Positions 6,557-14,723 of a stretch of DNA of 19,068 bases are shown here, piece by piece. The DNA is from Patescibacteria group bacterium (GTDB lineage Bacteria > Patescibacteriota > Microgenomatia > Daviesbacterales > UBA10151). Position 1 is the stretch's first letter; the number at the start of each line of letters is the position of its first letter. Location of the stretch: contig JAHIVD010000031.1 in assembly GCA_018816815.1 (NCBI GenBank), forward strand, positions 1 to 19,068, written 5' to 3'. The translations under genes were made by a program, and so were the position numbers. Below the pieces are notes generated by a model. The model was not told where the DNA came from. It saw only the letters and a list, made by a program, of their open reading frames with translations, and did not search any database.

Positions 6557-7645
6557 ATGTTTGTTCCAAAGTATACGATTACTAATAAAATCCTCAAGGA
6601 TATTGGCATTATTGAAGCAGCCCGTGAGATTATAATGAATGCCCCATTGGTGCCTGCTTGGGAGGCTAAATTTAGAAAAGAGGCAATTGAAAGGACTGTG
6701 CATCATGGTACTCATTTGGAAGGCAATGCATTATCCCCAGAAGAAGTAAAGGATGTTTTAGAAGGACAAGAAGTTATTGCCAGGGACAGGGATGTTCAGG
6801 AGGTAATTAATTATAGGGATGTTTTAAAATTTATTGAAGGGATTTATAACCAGATTGGTCCGCCGGTTAGCGAAACAAGCAGTTATAGCTTTACAATTGA
6901 AACAATATTGGAAATGCACAAACTTGTTACTAAGCAAATTCTATCGCCTGAAACCTCAGGTAAATTCAGAATCAGGCAAGTGGTTATTAAAAACATCAAG
7001 ACCAGGCAAATTTCCTATACTCCGCCTCCGGCTCCTGAAGTACCTTACTTAATGGAAGATCTGGTTAACTGGATCAATTCAGATACAGGCAAGGCAATCC
7101 ACCCGATTATCAAAGCTGGAATCATTCATTATGAACTGGCTAGAATTCATCCGTTTGTAGATGGAAACGGCAGGGTAGCAAGAGCCGTAGCAACTTTGAT
7201 TTTATTTCTGGATGGTTATGATATTAGGAAATTTTTTTCATTTGAAGAATATTTTGACAAGAGTCCAATGCAATACTACTTAACGTTGCAAGCTGTATCA
7301 AATCAGCTCGTACTAGATACTCATGAACGGGATTTGACTCCTTGGCTTGAGTATTTTACCGAAGGAGTGGCTATTGAACTAAATAATGTTAAGGAAAAAG
7401 TACAAAGGATTTCCGTGGATGCCAGAATAAAAGATAAGCTGGGACAGCAGATAATGTTAAATGAAAGACAAATGATGATTATGGAATATATTCACCGTCA
7501 TAAAGCACTATCCAATAAAGATTTTAGAAAAATATTCCCTGATTACTCAGACGATACAGTCCTCCGGGAAATCAAATTCTTAAGGAAAAAAGGTCTGGTG
7601 AAAAAGAGTGGTGGCACTAAAAAAGCTATGTATGTTTTAAAGTAA
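6557..7645 (+). CDS. Fic family protein (putative AMP-transferase) with C-terminal winged helix
   Basis: Fic domains typically transfer AMP from ATP to hydroxyl side chains of target proteins. The 362 residues contain the complete active motif H198-P-F-V-D-G-N-G-R-V-A-R. An N-terminal inhibitory-helix-like segment G-T-H-L-E55-G-N is of the S/T-x-x-x-E-G-N kind, though the position four before the Glu is Gly and the Thr is three before it. This suggests a class II, self-inhibited Fic protein. Residues about 300-362 form a winged helix (NERQMMIMEYI, then SNKDFRKIF, then DTVLREIKFLRKKGLV), as in many DNA-binding Fic proteins. A perfect palindrome precedes the gene. It converges with the GGDEF gene, 6 bases apart. 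Target unknown. Confidence 0.9.
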   Translation: MFVPKYTITNKILKDIGIIEAAREIIMNAPLVPAWEAKFRKEAIERTVHHGTHLEGNALSPEEVKDVLEGQEVIARDRDVQEVINYRDVLKFIEGIYNQIGPPVSETSSYSFTIETILEMHKLVTKQILSPETSGKFRIRQVVIKNIKTRQISYTPPPAPEVPYLMEDLVNWINSDTGKAIHPIIKAGIIHYELARIHPFVDGNGRVARAVATLILFLDGYDIRKFFSFEEYFDKSPMQYYLTLQAVSNQLVLDTHERDLTPWLEYFTEGVAIELNNVKEKVQRISVDARIKDKLGQQIMLNERQMMIMEYIHRHKALSNKDFRKIFPDYSDDTVLREIKFLRKKGLVKKSGGTKKAMYVLK

Positions 7646-7651
7646 ATTATT

Positions 7652-8451
7652 TTAATCTGGAGCAGGGTTTTGCCAAGTAAGTTTTCCTTCTTCAGTCAGG
7701 CCAGCAAATATCTTAAATTCATCATTTCCTATCCTGAGACAAACTCTGTTTTTACCTGCTTTTTTGGCTACAAACATGGTTTCGTCTGCTAACTGATAGG
7801 ATTGTTCTAATGCTTTTTTGAGCTGTTCGTCCGAATCATAACGTGTTTGTATAACTTCTTCCGGTATCATTGCTATTCCAATGCTTGCGGTAAGCGGTAT
7901 AGATGTATTCAGTACAGTTGACAGTTGAGACAGAGCTTTTCTTATTCTCTCACCTACGAGAACTACATCTTCTAATTTTATGCCGGGTATCGTTGCTAAA
8001 AATTCATCCCGTGTAGTCTGGCTACAGCATCTTCTTGTCTAAGTGCACTTCTTGCAAGTTGTCCAGCTAAGCCGAGGGCTTTGTCTCCTTCAACGTGGCC
8101 ATTTGTGTCATTGTATTGTTTGAAACCATCTAAATCAAACACTAGAAGCCACGCACTGGAATTATGTCGTTTTAGTTCCGATAGCTTATCTTTCATAATT
8201 CTGTGCCACCCGTGAGCTGAATAAATCTCTGGATTGTATGGATCTCTATCTGATTGTTCTCGCAGAGCGGCGAGCTCTGTTTCTAATTGTTTAATTGTTT
8301 CCTGATCGCCAAGTGTTTTTTCTGCCAGTTGACGTGCAAGAGTAGCTGGATCTTGAGTGTGAATTTGTTCTAAAATCCCTAAAGCCACTTGTTCAATAAG
8401 TATTGCGTTATTATATTTTGCTAGTGTTTCAGCTGTCTTTTCTTCAGACAT
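7652..8451 (-). pseudogene. GGDEF diguanylate cyclase, frameshifted in its signature motif
   Basis: Intact, this would be a cytoplasmic protein of about 266 residues making cyclic di-GMP. The N-terminal part has a helical, probably coiled-coil segment (TIKQLETELAALREQ). The GGDEF domain follows: a metal-site strand VFDLDGFKQYNDTNGH, then RQED (an I-site RxxD) and AVARL. The frame then runs into HGMNF and a stop at 8.00 kb. Downstream, in the next frame, the sequence continues DEFLATIPG and on to ADETMFVAKKAGKNRV, the normal domain end. One extra G at the GGG run (plus-strand CCC, 8008-8010) restores a continuous frame reading R-L-H-G-D-E-F. Even restored, the motif would be HGDEF rather than GGDEF. 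The total of 800 bases is one short of a whole codon number. A sequencing error remains possible. Confidence 0.8.
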
Positions 8452-8482
8452 CTTGTTTTCAGAGTAAACTATAAAAACGTAA

Positions 8483-8511
8483 TTTACAATACATCTAAGA
8501 TTTATTACAAT
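8483..8511 (+). promoter_or_regulatory. Predicted promoter of the DNA ligase gene, leaderless layout
   Basis: TTTACA (8483-8488) and TACAAT (8506-8511) are spaced by 17 bases, and the ATG follows 6 bases after the -10. The transcript should start at or next to the start codon. Confidence 0.7.
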
Positions 8512-8517
8512 CCTCTC

Positions 8518-10251
8518 ATGACATTTTCCAAACTTGCACAGTATTTTGAAAAGCTGGAAGTAACATCTTCCAGATTAGCTTTAATAGACATTCTGGCTGA
8601 GCTTTTTAAATCAGTAGATGTTTCTGAAATCTCCAAAGTAATTTATTTAATTTCCGGCAGAATAGCTCCTTTTTATGAACCTTTGGAAATAGGTATGGCA
8701 GAAAAGAGTATTGCTGGTGCGGTAGCCCAAGCTTATGGAGTAGCCCGCGCTGAAGTATTAAAAGAATATGGCCTGGTTGGTGATTTGGGATTGATAGCAA
8801 AACAACTAAATTTAAAATCCAAAATCCAAGAATCAAAATTATCAGTTGCTTTTGTTTTTGAAATACTGACAAAAATCGCTAAAACTACTGGAGCAGGGAC
8901 TGTAGGGAAAAAACAAGATCTACTGGCAGGTTTATTGCAAAAAGTAGATCCAACTTCTGCCAAACATTTAGTTAGAATTCCTTTGAGCGCAAATAGGTTA
9001 GGAATAGGGGATCCGACTGTCTTGGACGGACTGGCTAAGGCAAAACTGGGTGACAAATCAAATAGAAAACTTTTAGAAGCTGCCTATAATAAAACATCAG
9101 ATCTGGGATTAATTGCAGAAACTTTATTTAAAGGCGGACTAAAGGCTCTTTCAAAGATGGATGTTTCTTTGGGAAGACCTATTAGATCGCAACTTACAGA
9201 AAGGCTACCTAATGCCAAAAAAATTCTGGAAAAATTTGACGGGGAAGTACATACCCAGCAAAAATTTGATGGTTTCCGAACACAGTTGCACAAAGACGGC
9301 GATAGCGTGAGAATCTTTTCCAGAAACTTAGAAGAAACTACTCCTATGTTCCCGGAACTTGTAGAAGGGGTAAGGAAACAGGTTAAGGCCAGGACCGCTA
9401 TCCTGGATGCAGAGGCCCTGGCTTTTAATCCGCAGTCAGAGGAGTTCTTACCTTTTCAGGAAACTACCAAAAGGCGGCGCAAGTACAATATAAAAGAGAT
9501 GGCAGTCAAGCTTCCTCTTAAAGCTTTTGTTTTTGATGTCATGTATTTAAACGGAAAGTCTTTAACTGATTTACCTCTTCGCGCCCGGATGGAGAAACTG
9601 AAAAAGGTCATTAAAGGTGAGAAGGTGTTAATTGCACAACCAGGTGAATTTGTTAAATCTGAAGATCGGATTATTGAATTGTTTGATGATGCTATTACCA
9701 AAGGTTTAGAAGGGCTTGTTTGTAAAAGACCAGATTCAAAATATGAGGCAGGAGCCAGGAATTTTAATTGGGTGAAATTAAAAAGACACTCTGCAGGAGA
9801 GCTAAGAGATACTATTGATTGTGTGATTTTAGGTTATATTTTTGGCAGGGGTAAAAGATCGCAGTTTGGGGCAGGATCGCTTTTAGTTGGTGTCTACGAC
9901 AGCGGAAAAGATGAATTTGTAACGATTTCCAAAATTGGCACAGGTTTAACAGATAAAGAATGGAAAGAGATTCATAGGAGAGCAGATAAGATTAAAGTTG
10001 CGCGCAGGCCTGCCAGGGTAAACTCTCTTTTGACCCCCAGTGTTTGGATTGAACCTAAAATTGTGATTGAAGTATTGGCAGACGAGATTACCCGTTCTCC
10101 TGTCCATACTGCCGGGAAAAAGGGCTCAGAGCCCGGTTATGCCCTTAGATTTCCCCGGTTGGTAAAATTCCGTGAGGCAGATAAAAAAGCAGAGGATTCA
10201 ACTACGGTAAAGGAATTGATTAAGATGTATAGTCAGCAGTTTAAGAAATAG
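8518..10251 (+). CDS. lig: ATP-dependent DNA ligase, archaeal/eukaryotic type
   Basis: Seals nicks in duplex DNA using ATP. The 577 residues are arranged as an N-terminal DNA-binding domain (about 1-215), the adenylation domain (about 240-425) and an OB fold (about 430-550). Motif I is Q-Q-K249-F-D-G with the lysine that carries AMP. The others are motif III FVFDVMYLNG (about 337-346), IV EGLVCKR (398-404), V WVKLKR (418-423) and VI-like ALRFPR (542-547). Length and architecture match archaeal replicative ligases rather than the short bacterial accessory LigC/LigD type or NAD-dependent LigA. It is followed on the same strand by an EndoQ-like nuclease, which suggests a shared repair role. It could be the main ligase of this organism if ligA is absent; that cannot be seen here. 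Confidence 0.95.
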   Translation: MTFSKLAQYFEKLEVTSSRLALIDILAELFKSVDVSEISKVIYLISGRIAPFYEPLEIGMAEKSIAGAVAQAYGVARAEVLKEYGLVGDLGLIAKQLNLKSKIQESKLSVAFVFEILTKIAKTTGAGTVGKKQDLLAGLLQKVDPTSAKHLVRIPLSANRLGIGDPTVLDGLAKAKLGDKSNRKLLEAAYNKTSDLGLIAETLFKGGLKALSKMDVSLGRPIRSQLTERLPNAKKILEKFDGEVHTQQKFDGFRTQLHKDGDSVRIFSRNLEETTPMFPELVEGVRKQVKARTAILDAEALAFNPQSEEFLPFQETTKRRRKYNIKEMAVKLPLKAFVFDVMYLNGKSLTDLPLRARMEKLKKVIKGEKVLIAQPGEFVKSEDRIIELFDDAITKGLEGLVCKRPDSKYEAGARNFNWVKLKRHSAGELRDTIDCVILGYIFGRGKRSQFGAGSLLVGVYDSGKDEFVTISKIGTGLTDKEWKEIHRRADKIKVARRPARVNSLLTPSVWIEPKIVIEVLADEITRSPVHTAGKKGSEPGYALRFPRLVKFREADKKAEDSTTVKELIKMYSQQFKK

Positions 10252-10394
10252 AGTAGTTTACTGCAGCAAAAAGAATTGTGCATGCTTCTGTGCTAATAGA
10301 AGAAGTTGCTTATAACCCCGCTGTATTTAACTAACTTTGTATCTAAGCTGTATTTATGCAGAATTAGTTAAGAAAGCTGTGGTAAAATTCCACT
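10252..10394. other. Spacer with direct and inverted repeats upstream of the EndoQ-like gene
   Basis: GCTGTATTTA occurs at 10320-10329 and 10347-10356. TTAACTAA (10327-10334) is the perfect inverse of TTAGTTAA (10364-10371). The -10 box of the next gene follows at 10383. These could be operator elements. No terminator with a T-run is apparent after the ligase gene. Confidence 0.4.
10383..10388 (+). promoter_or_regulatory. -10 box of the EndoQ-like gene, leaderless layout
   Basis: TAAAAT ends 6 bases before the ATG at 10395. The -35 region is not recognisable. Confidence 0.5.
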
Positions 10395-11681
10395 ATGTCA
10401 TATGCTGCAGATCTTCATATTCACTCCAGGTTTTCCCGGGCTTGTTCACAACAATTAAATGTGCCTAATTTAAGCATGTGGGCTAAACTAAAGGGGATTG
10501 ATGTTTTAGGAACCGGTGATTGTTTGCACCCGCTTTGGTTTGCTGAACTGAAAAGCCAATTAAAAGAAGACGGGTCAGGGTTTTTAATAAACGAAAAAGA
10601 TCCAACTGTTAAATTTGTTCTAACAGTAGAGATAGCCTCTATTTATTCCCATAAAGGTGCTGTCCGTAGAATCCATAATGTGATTGTGTTGCCTTCATTT
10701 GAATCAGTTGCTAAATTGCAACAGGCACTGTTTGCAAAAAAAGCTAAGCTTGGATCAGATGGCCGGCCAATTGTTGGTATTTCTTCTAAAGAACTGTTAA
10801 GAATGTGTTTAGAAATAGACAGAAATGCAATATTTGTGCCTGCTCATATTTGGACTCCCTATTTTGGCATGTTTGGTTCAAAATCAGGATATGATAGTTT
10901 GCAGGATTGCTTTGAAGATTTGACAAAATATATTTATGCTATTGAGACCGGTTTAAGTTCGGATCCGGCTATGAATTGGCGGATTAAAGAATTGGATAAT
11001 AGGTCAATTATTTCCAGTTCTGACGCTCATTCATTACCCAAATTAGGCAGAGAATTAACGGTTTTTTCAGGCGATACAAGTTCAGGGTTTACAGGGTTAT
11101 TTAAGGATATAAAAGAGCAAAAGATAGCAGGAACGATTGAGTTTTATCCTGAAGAAGGAAAGTATCATTATACCGGTCATAGGAATTGTAATGTGAAATA
11201 TTCCCCTGAGGATACAAAAGAAAAAGGAACTAAATGCCCCTCTTGCGGCAAAGAATTAACTGTGGGAGTGATGGAAAGAGTGGAGGAATTGGCTAGTAGA
11301 GATGTCAAGGAATTAGGGAAATTTAGAGAAAACGGGGTAATTAAACTAAAGAATTTTAATAAGCCCGGATATAGGATGTTAGTGCCGCTTTTACAAATTA
11401 TTGCTGAAGCTTTTGGTACTGCTCCAATAACCCAAAAAGCCATGAATGAATACAAAAAATTAACAAGCTTTTTAAACAGTGAAATAAAGATTCTGACTCG
11501 AGTGGATATTAAAGAAATTGCTAAAGTGTCTGGTTCAAAAATTGCAGAAGGAGTGGACAAAGTAAGGCGTGGAGATTTGGTAATTGATCCAGGATATGAT
11601 GGAGTATTTGGAGTTGTAAAAATTTGGGGCAGTGAAGACAAATCACAAGATAAAGAAGTTCCTCAGTTGGAGTTATTTTGA
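10395..11681 (+). CDS. Endonuclease Q-like PHP-domain nuclease
   Basis: EndoQ enzymes of Thermococcales and some bacteria nick DNA 5' to deaminated bases (uracil, hypoxanthine, xanthine). This 428-residue protein has the same length and layout. The PHP domain shows D6-L-H8-I-H10-S, G-T-G-D42, E79, H94, H151 and S-D210-A-H212 as metal ligands. A zinc-ribbon-like segment follows, GHRNC at 261-265 and CPSC at 281-284. Next comes a helical C-terminal part with an HhH-like stretch (LTRVDIKEIAKVSGSKIAEG). The segments FYPEEGKYHYTGHR and VPNLSMWAKLKGIDVLGTGD are, as I recall them, characteristic of EndoQ. Such proteins are often misnamed UvrD-like helicase; no helicase motifs are present. It follows the DNA ligase gene by 143 bases. 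Confidence 0.85.
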   Translation: MSYAADLHIHSRFSRACSQQLNVPNLSMWAKLKGIDVLGTGDCLHPLWFAELKSQLKEDGSGFLINEKDPTVKFVLTVEIASIYSHKGAVRRIHNVIVLPSFESVAKLQQALFAKKAKLGSDGRPIVGISSKELLRMCLEIDRNAIFVPAHIWTPYFGMFGSKSGYDSLQDCFEDLTKYIYAIETGLSSDPAMNWRIKELDNRSIISSSDAHSLPKLGRELTVFSGDTSSGFTGLFKDIKEQKIAGTIEFYPEEGKYHYTGHRNCNVKYSPEDTKEKGTKCPSCGKELTVGVMERVEELASRDVKELGKFRENGVIKLKNFNKPGYRMLVPLLQIIAEAFGTAPITQKAMNEYKKLTSFLNSEIKILTRVDIKEIAKVSGSKIAEGVDKVRRGDLVIDPGYDGVFGVVKIWGSEDKSQDKEVPQLELF

Positions 11682-11735
11682 TCAAAAAAGCCAGTTTGTT
11701 CGTTTATAAAAAAACGCTCGCTTAGAATTTGTTTC

Positions 11736-12365
11736 ATGCCTATTATGAAGATGTTTAAAGATAGGGCAGATGCAGGGAATTTACTCGCAAATAGGTTTAA
11801 AAATATCAAGGCTGACATTGTTTTGGGTATTCCCAGAGGCGGTGTAGTGGTGGCAGCAAAATTAGCCAAATACTTGAGGTTGCCTCTTGATATTGTTGTA
11901 ACCCGCAAAATTGGTGCTCCTGGTCATGAAGAGCTGGCTTTAGGGGCTGTTGATCCGGACGGGAAAGTAGTTTGGGATAGAGAACTGTTAGACCAATTTG
12001 ACCTGCCAGCGGATAGATTAAAATTAAAAATTAATGATGAAATGGAAGAGGTCAAAAGAAGAGAAAAGATGTACCGTCAGGGAAAAGAGTCTCTAAGTAT
12101 AGAAGATAAAACAGTTATTTTAGTTGATGACGGTATGGCTACTGGTTCTACAGCTTTTGCTGCTGTCAAATATCTTAAAAGGCATAGAGCCAAAATAATA
12201 CTGGCTATGCCTGTGGCCAGCCGCGAAGCTTTGGAAAAGATAAAAAATGAAGTTAAGAAATGCATAGTTTTGGAAACTCCGGAACATTTTCAGGCAGTAG
12301 GCCAATTTTACGAGCAATTTATGTCTGTACCAGACGAAGAGGTGATACAATTACTAAGAGACTAG
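11736..12365 (+). CDS. Predicted phosphoribosyltransferase (COG1926 type)
   Basis: A 209-residue type I phosphoribosyltransferase fold. The PRPP-binding loop V-I-L-V-D131-D-G-M-A-T-G-S-T-A is at 127-140. The N-terminal FKDRADAGNLLA and GIPRGGVVVAAKLA segments are typical of the stand-alone COG1926 family, whose base substrate is not well established. It lacks features that would make it PyrR, UPRT or OPRT with confidence. A TAGAAT box ends 7 bases before the ATG (11723-11728) with TTCGTT 18 bases further up, supporting the start; M4 is an alternative. It lies 54 bases after the EndoQ-like gene, so the two may be partly co-transcribed. Confidence 0.85.
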   Translation: MPIMKMFKDRADAGNLLANRFKNIKADIVLGIPRGGVVVAAKLAKYLRLPLDIVVTRKIGAPGHEELALGAVDPDGKVVWDRELLDQFDLPADRLKLKINDEMEEVKRREKMYRQGKESLSIEDKTVILVDDGMATGSTAFAAVKYLKRHRAKIILAMPVASREALEKIKNEVKKCIVLETPEHFQAVGQFYEQFMSVPDEEVIQLLRD

Positions 12366-12443
12366 CTTGTCAAAGCATAAAACTGCATTTTTTAATTGTT
12401 TTTGACTTGCTGTTTGTTTTTATTACTGGTACTTATTACTTAT

Positions 12444-13253
12444 ATGGAAGATAAGCAAAGCTTGCGATTTATGGATCTTAAATTTTTAGAAATAGCAAAA
12501 AAGGCAGGTCTTTTAGCCGGTGGGAAAATCTTAAAGTATTATGGTAAGAAACTTAAAACTTTTGGCAAAGGTGAAAGTTCTGATTTTGCCACCCAAGCTG
12601 ATTTAGATGCAGAAACAATTATTATTAAGACTATCAGTGAATCTTTTCCAGATCACAATATAGTTTCCGAGGAAAAAGGTCAGATCCAAAAAGGCTCAAA
12701 TTATACCTGGGTTATAGATCCTTTGGACGGTACCTTTACTTTTTCTCACAATCTTCCTTATTTTTCAACCTCTATCAGTTTACTAGATAGTGGTAAACCA
12801 ATTTTGGGAGTAATTAATCACATTGTTGCTAAAAAGTTGTATTGGGCTGTAGATAAAAAAGGAGCTTTTATGAATGGTAAACGTATCCGTGTTGGTAAAT
12901 ATCCTGATTTAGACAGCTCAGCTTTTTGTTTGGGATTTGGGCACCGGGGGAAAAGGCAAGACAGAAATGAGGCATATATTAAGTTATTAGTTAATAAAGT
13001 GGGTTATCCTTATTCATTTGGGTCGTCGGTAACAACGCTTGCAATGGTGGCAGCAGGAGAGCTGGATGGATATGTTGCACAAGCTTGGCCTTGGGATTTT
13101 GCAGCAGGCGCTGTTATAATCAAAGAAGCGGGAGGAATAGTGACTGATTTCAAAGGGGACAAAATTGATTTGACAAAGCAAAAGCAAAGACTGGATTTAG
13201 TGGCATCAAATAAGTTACTTCACAGTCAAATAATAAAGGTGCTGCAAAAATGA
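12444..13253 (+). CDS. Inositol monophosphatase family phosphatase
   Basis: A Mg2+-dependent, Li+-sensitive-type phosphatase that hydrolyses small phosphomonoesters such as inositol phosphate, histidinol phosphate or 3'-phosphoadenosine phosphate. The exact substrate is undetermined. From this start it has 269 residues. Metal-site motifs are S-E76-E, W-V-I-D92-P-L-D95-G-T and P-W-D218-F-A-A-G. The frame is open back to an ATG at 12396, but that extension encodes a stretch of hydrophobic residues and overlaps a promoter-like TTGACT (12402) and TATTAC (12434-12439). I therefore prefer 12444, with 12471 (MDLKFLEIAKKAG) as an alternative matching the usual family N-terminus. The stop overlaps the pth start (ATGA), so the two form an operon. 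Confidence 0.88.
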   Translation: MEDKQSLRFMDLKFLEIAKKAGLLAGGKILKYYGKKLKTFGKGESSDFATQADLDAETIIIKTISESFPDHNIVSEEKGQIQKGSNYTWVIDPLDGTFTFSHNLPYFSTSISLLDSGKPILGVINHIVAKKLYWAVDKKGAFMNGKRIRVGKYPDLDSSAFCLGFGHRGKRQDRNEAYIKLLVNKVGYPYSFGSSVTTLAMVAAGELDGYVAQAWPWDFAAGAVIIKEAGGIVTDFKGDKIDLTKQKQRLDLVASNKLLHSQIIKVLQK

Positions 13254-13825
13254 AATTAATCGTTGGTTTGGGAAATCCCGGGAAAAAATACAATAAAACC
13301 AGGCATAATTTAGGATTTGAGGTTTTAGATAAACTGGCTAAAAAGTTTAACTTAATAGATTGGAGTAAAGAAGAGAAATTTAAATCAGAACTGATTAAAA
13401 CTCCGGAGCTACTCCTGGTTAAGCCTCAAACTTATGTTAATAATTCTGGTTTGGCTGTCCGCCGGCTGGCTGATTATTATAAATCATCTCCAACAGATAT
13501 TGTGTTGATACACGATGAACTTGATTTGCCTTTGGGTAAAATCAAAGTGAGATTAGGCGGTGCAGCGGCAGGACACCGCGGTGTTGAATCTGTTATTGCT
13601 GCTTTGGGAACAGATCAATTTATCAGGATCAGACTCGGAATTGGGAATTTGCAGACTCAAAGCAGTGAACACAAAGGACAAACGCTTAATATAGATAAAT
13701 TTGTTCTGGAGTTTTTTATTCCGAAGGAGCGATCAATTGTTAAACGCATGATCAAACAGGCAATAAAGGCTTTGGAGTTGGTTTTGGAAAAAGGATTAAC
13801 AGATGCCCAGAATCAATTTAACTAA
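13250..13825 (+). CDS. pth: Peptidyl-tRNA hydrolase
   Basis: Releases tRNA from peptidyl-tRNA dropped by ribosomes, an essential recycling step. The 191 residues match the bacterial Pth family. Seen motifs are VGLGNPG with N9, the catalytic R-H19-N-L-G-F, K-P-Q-T-Y-V-N64-N-S-G, and H-D89-E-L-D-L-P. The segment usually reading GHNG is G-H-R-G here, so the Asn that contacts tRNA in E. coli (N114) is Arg110. I believe this variant also occurs in other bacteria. The start overlaps the phosphatase stop by 4 bases, which fixes it. Confidence 0.95.
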   Translation: MKLIVGLGNPGKKYNKTRHNLGFEVLDKLAKKFNLIDWSKEEKFKSELIKTPELLLVKPQTYVNNSGLAVRRLADYYKSSPTDIVLIHDELDLPLGKIKVRLGGAAAGHRGVESVIAALGTDQFIRIRLGIGNLQTQSSEHKGQTLNIDKFVLEFFIPKERSIVKRMIKQAIKALELVLEKGLTDAQNQFN

Positions 13826-13831
13826 ATTAAT

Positions 13832-13845
13832 TTCTCTAAAGAGAA
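13832..13845. repeat. Short palindrome upstream of the DsbA-like gene
   Basis: TTCTCT (13832-13837) and AGAGAA (13840-13845) are perfect inverse arms with only two bases between, so this is a DNA palindrome rather than an RNA hairpin. It lies 7 bases before the -35 of the next gene and could be an operator. Confidence 0.35.
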
Positions 13846-13852
13846 GTAGTCG

Positions 13853-13881
13853 TTGACACAGCGTTGTTTTACCATTAGACT
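13853..13881 (+). promoter_or_regulatory. Predicted promoter of the DsbA-like gene
   Basis: A consensus TTGACA (13853-13858) and TAGACT (13876-13881) are spaced by 17 bases. The ATG is 9 bases after the -10, so the leader would be 1-3 bases long. Confidence 0.7.
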
Positions 13882-13890
13882 TTAAGTTCG

Positions 13891-14703
13891 ATGGATCGCC
13901 TGAAATCTTTTTTAACTACCCCGGTTGCTGTTTTAATAGGTTGTTTAGTCATTTCCGTTGCTATTTTAATTAGCGGAGGAGTGATCAAAGTTGATTCTAA
14001 AACAATCGGCGTTAAAGTTGCGGATGTTCAACCATCTGCTGTACCTACTCAACAAGCCCCGCAACAACCTGTAATAACTTTGGATCAGGTAAAAAAAGCT
14101 TTCAGTAGTTCTGCCATCAAATTCGGTGATACCAATAAAAAATTAATTGTTTTGGAAATCTCTGATCCTTCTTGTCCTTTTTGTTCAATTGCCTCTGGGC
14201 AAAACTCTGAGCTTAATAAAGAAGCAGGTTCCCGTTTTACTTTAGTTGCAGATGGAGGAACTTACCTTGCTCCTGTTCCTGAAATAGAAAAACTGGTTAA
14301 AAACGGCACAGCTTCCTTTGCCTGGATTTATACTCCTGGTCATGGTAACGGCGAAATGGGCACAAAAGCCATGTACTGTGCCAATGAACAAGGCAAATTT
14401 TGGGAGGTGCATGATCTTATAATGAGTGCAAAAGGTTATGATCTGATGAATAATACGGTGAAAAATGATAAAACCAAATCAGGAGAGATGGCAGATTTTC
14501 TTTCTTCTGCGGCTGATCCTGCTTTCATGAAATCCTGTCTTGGCAGCGATAAATATGATAACCGCTTAAAGGAAGATGTTGGCGTTGCTCAATCTTTGGG
14601 TGTAAGCGCTACACCTGGGTTTTTCTTAAACGACGCCCCATTTGCCGGTGCCTACGACTATAAGGACATGGAAATTACGGTAAAAACTGCCTTGGGTATA
14701 TAA
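13891..14703 (+). CDS. Membrane-anchored DsbA-like thiol-disulfide oxidoreductase
   Basis: A 270-residue protein with an uncleaved-looking hydrophobic anchor at about 10-32 and a Pro/Gln-rich linker (about 46-62). A thioredoxin-fold domain of the DsbA/Thioredoxin_4 family follows, facing the outside of the membrane. The active site is S-D-P-S-C95-P-F-C98 and the cis-proline loop is S-A-T-P-G-F-F near the C-terminus. It probably introduces or shuffles disulfide bonds in exported proteins. No DsbB or VKOR partner is in the window. It has its own promoter, and the toxin-like gene begins 20 bases after its stop. Confidence 0.9.
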   Translation: MDRLKSFLTTPVAVLIGCLVISVAILISGGVIKVDSKTIGVKVADVQPSAVPTQQAPQQPVITLDQVKKAFSSSAIKFGDTNKKLIVLEISDPSCPFCSIASGQNSELNKEAGSRFTLVADGGTYLAPVPEIEKLVKNGTASFAWIYTPGHGNGEMGTKAMYCANEQGKFWEVHDLIMSAKGYDLMNNTVKNDKTKSGEMADFLSSAADPAFMKSCLGSDKYDNRLKEDVGVAQSLGVSATPGFFLNDAPFAGAYDYKDMEITVKTALGI

Positions 14704-14711
14704 ATTGTTGA

Positions 14712-14717
14712 TATAAC
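14712..14717 (+). promoter_or_regulatory. -10-like box before the toxin gene, leaderless layout
   Basis: TATAAC ends 6 bases before the ATG at 14724. The same TATAAC sequence forms the left arm of the inverted repeat upstream of the antitoxin. No clear -35 is visible. Confidence 0.4.
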
Positions 14718-14723
14718 CGCCTT

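Noticed and set aside
8008..8010. Programmed frameshift in the GGDEF gene
   Set aside because: GGG gives no heptameric slippery sequence, and no stimulatory structure was evident; a one-base deletion or sequencing error is simpler.
11676..11687. TTTTGATCAAAA palindrome at the end of the EndoQ-like gene
   Set aside because: It spans the stop codon, is AT-rich and short, and has no T-run after a GC stem, so chance is enough to explain it.
11736..12365. PyrR-type regulator controlling the pyr attenuator
   Set aside because: The protein matches the stand-alone COG1926 phosphoribosyltransferase pattern, not PyrR, and no PyrR-binding loop was recognised in the leader.
12396..12443. N-terminal extension of the phosphatase as a signal peptide
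   Set aside because: The 16 hydrophobic residues overlap promoter-like boxes, and cytoplasmic family members start near 12444-12471.
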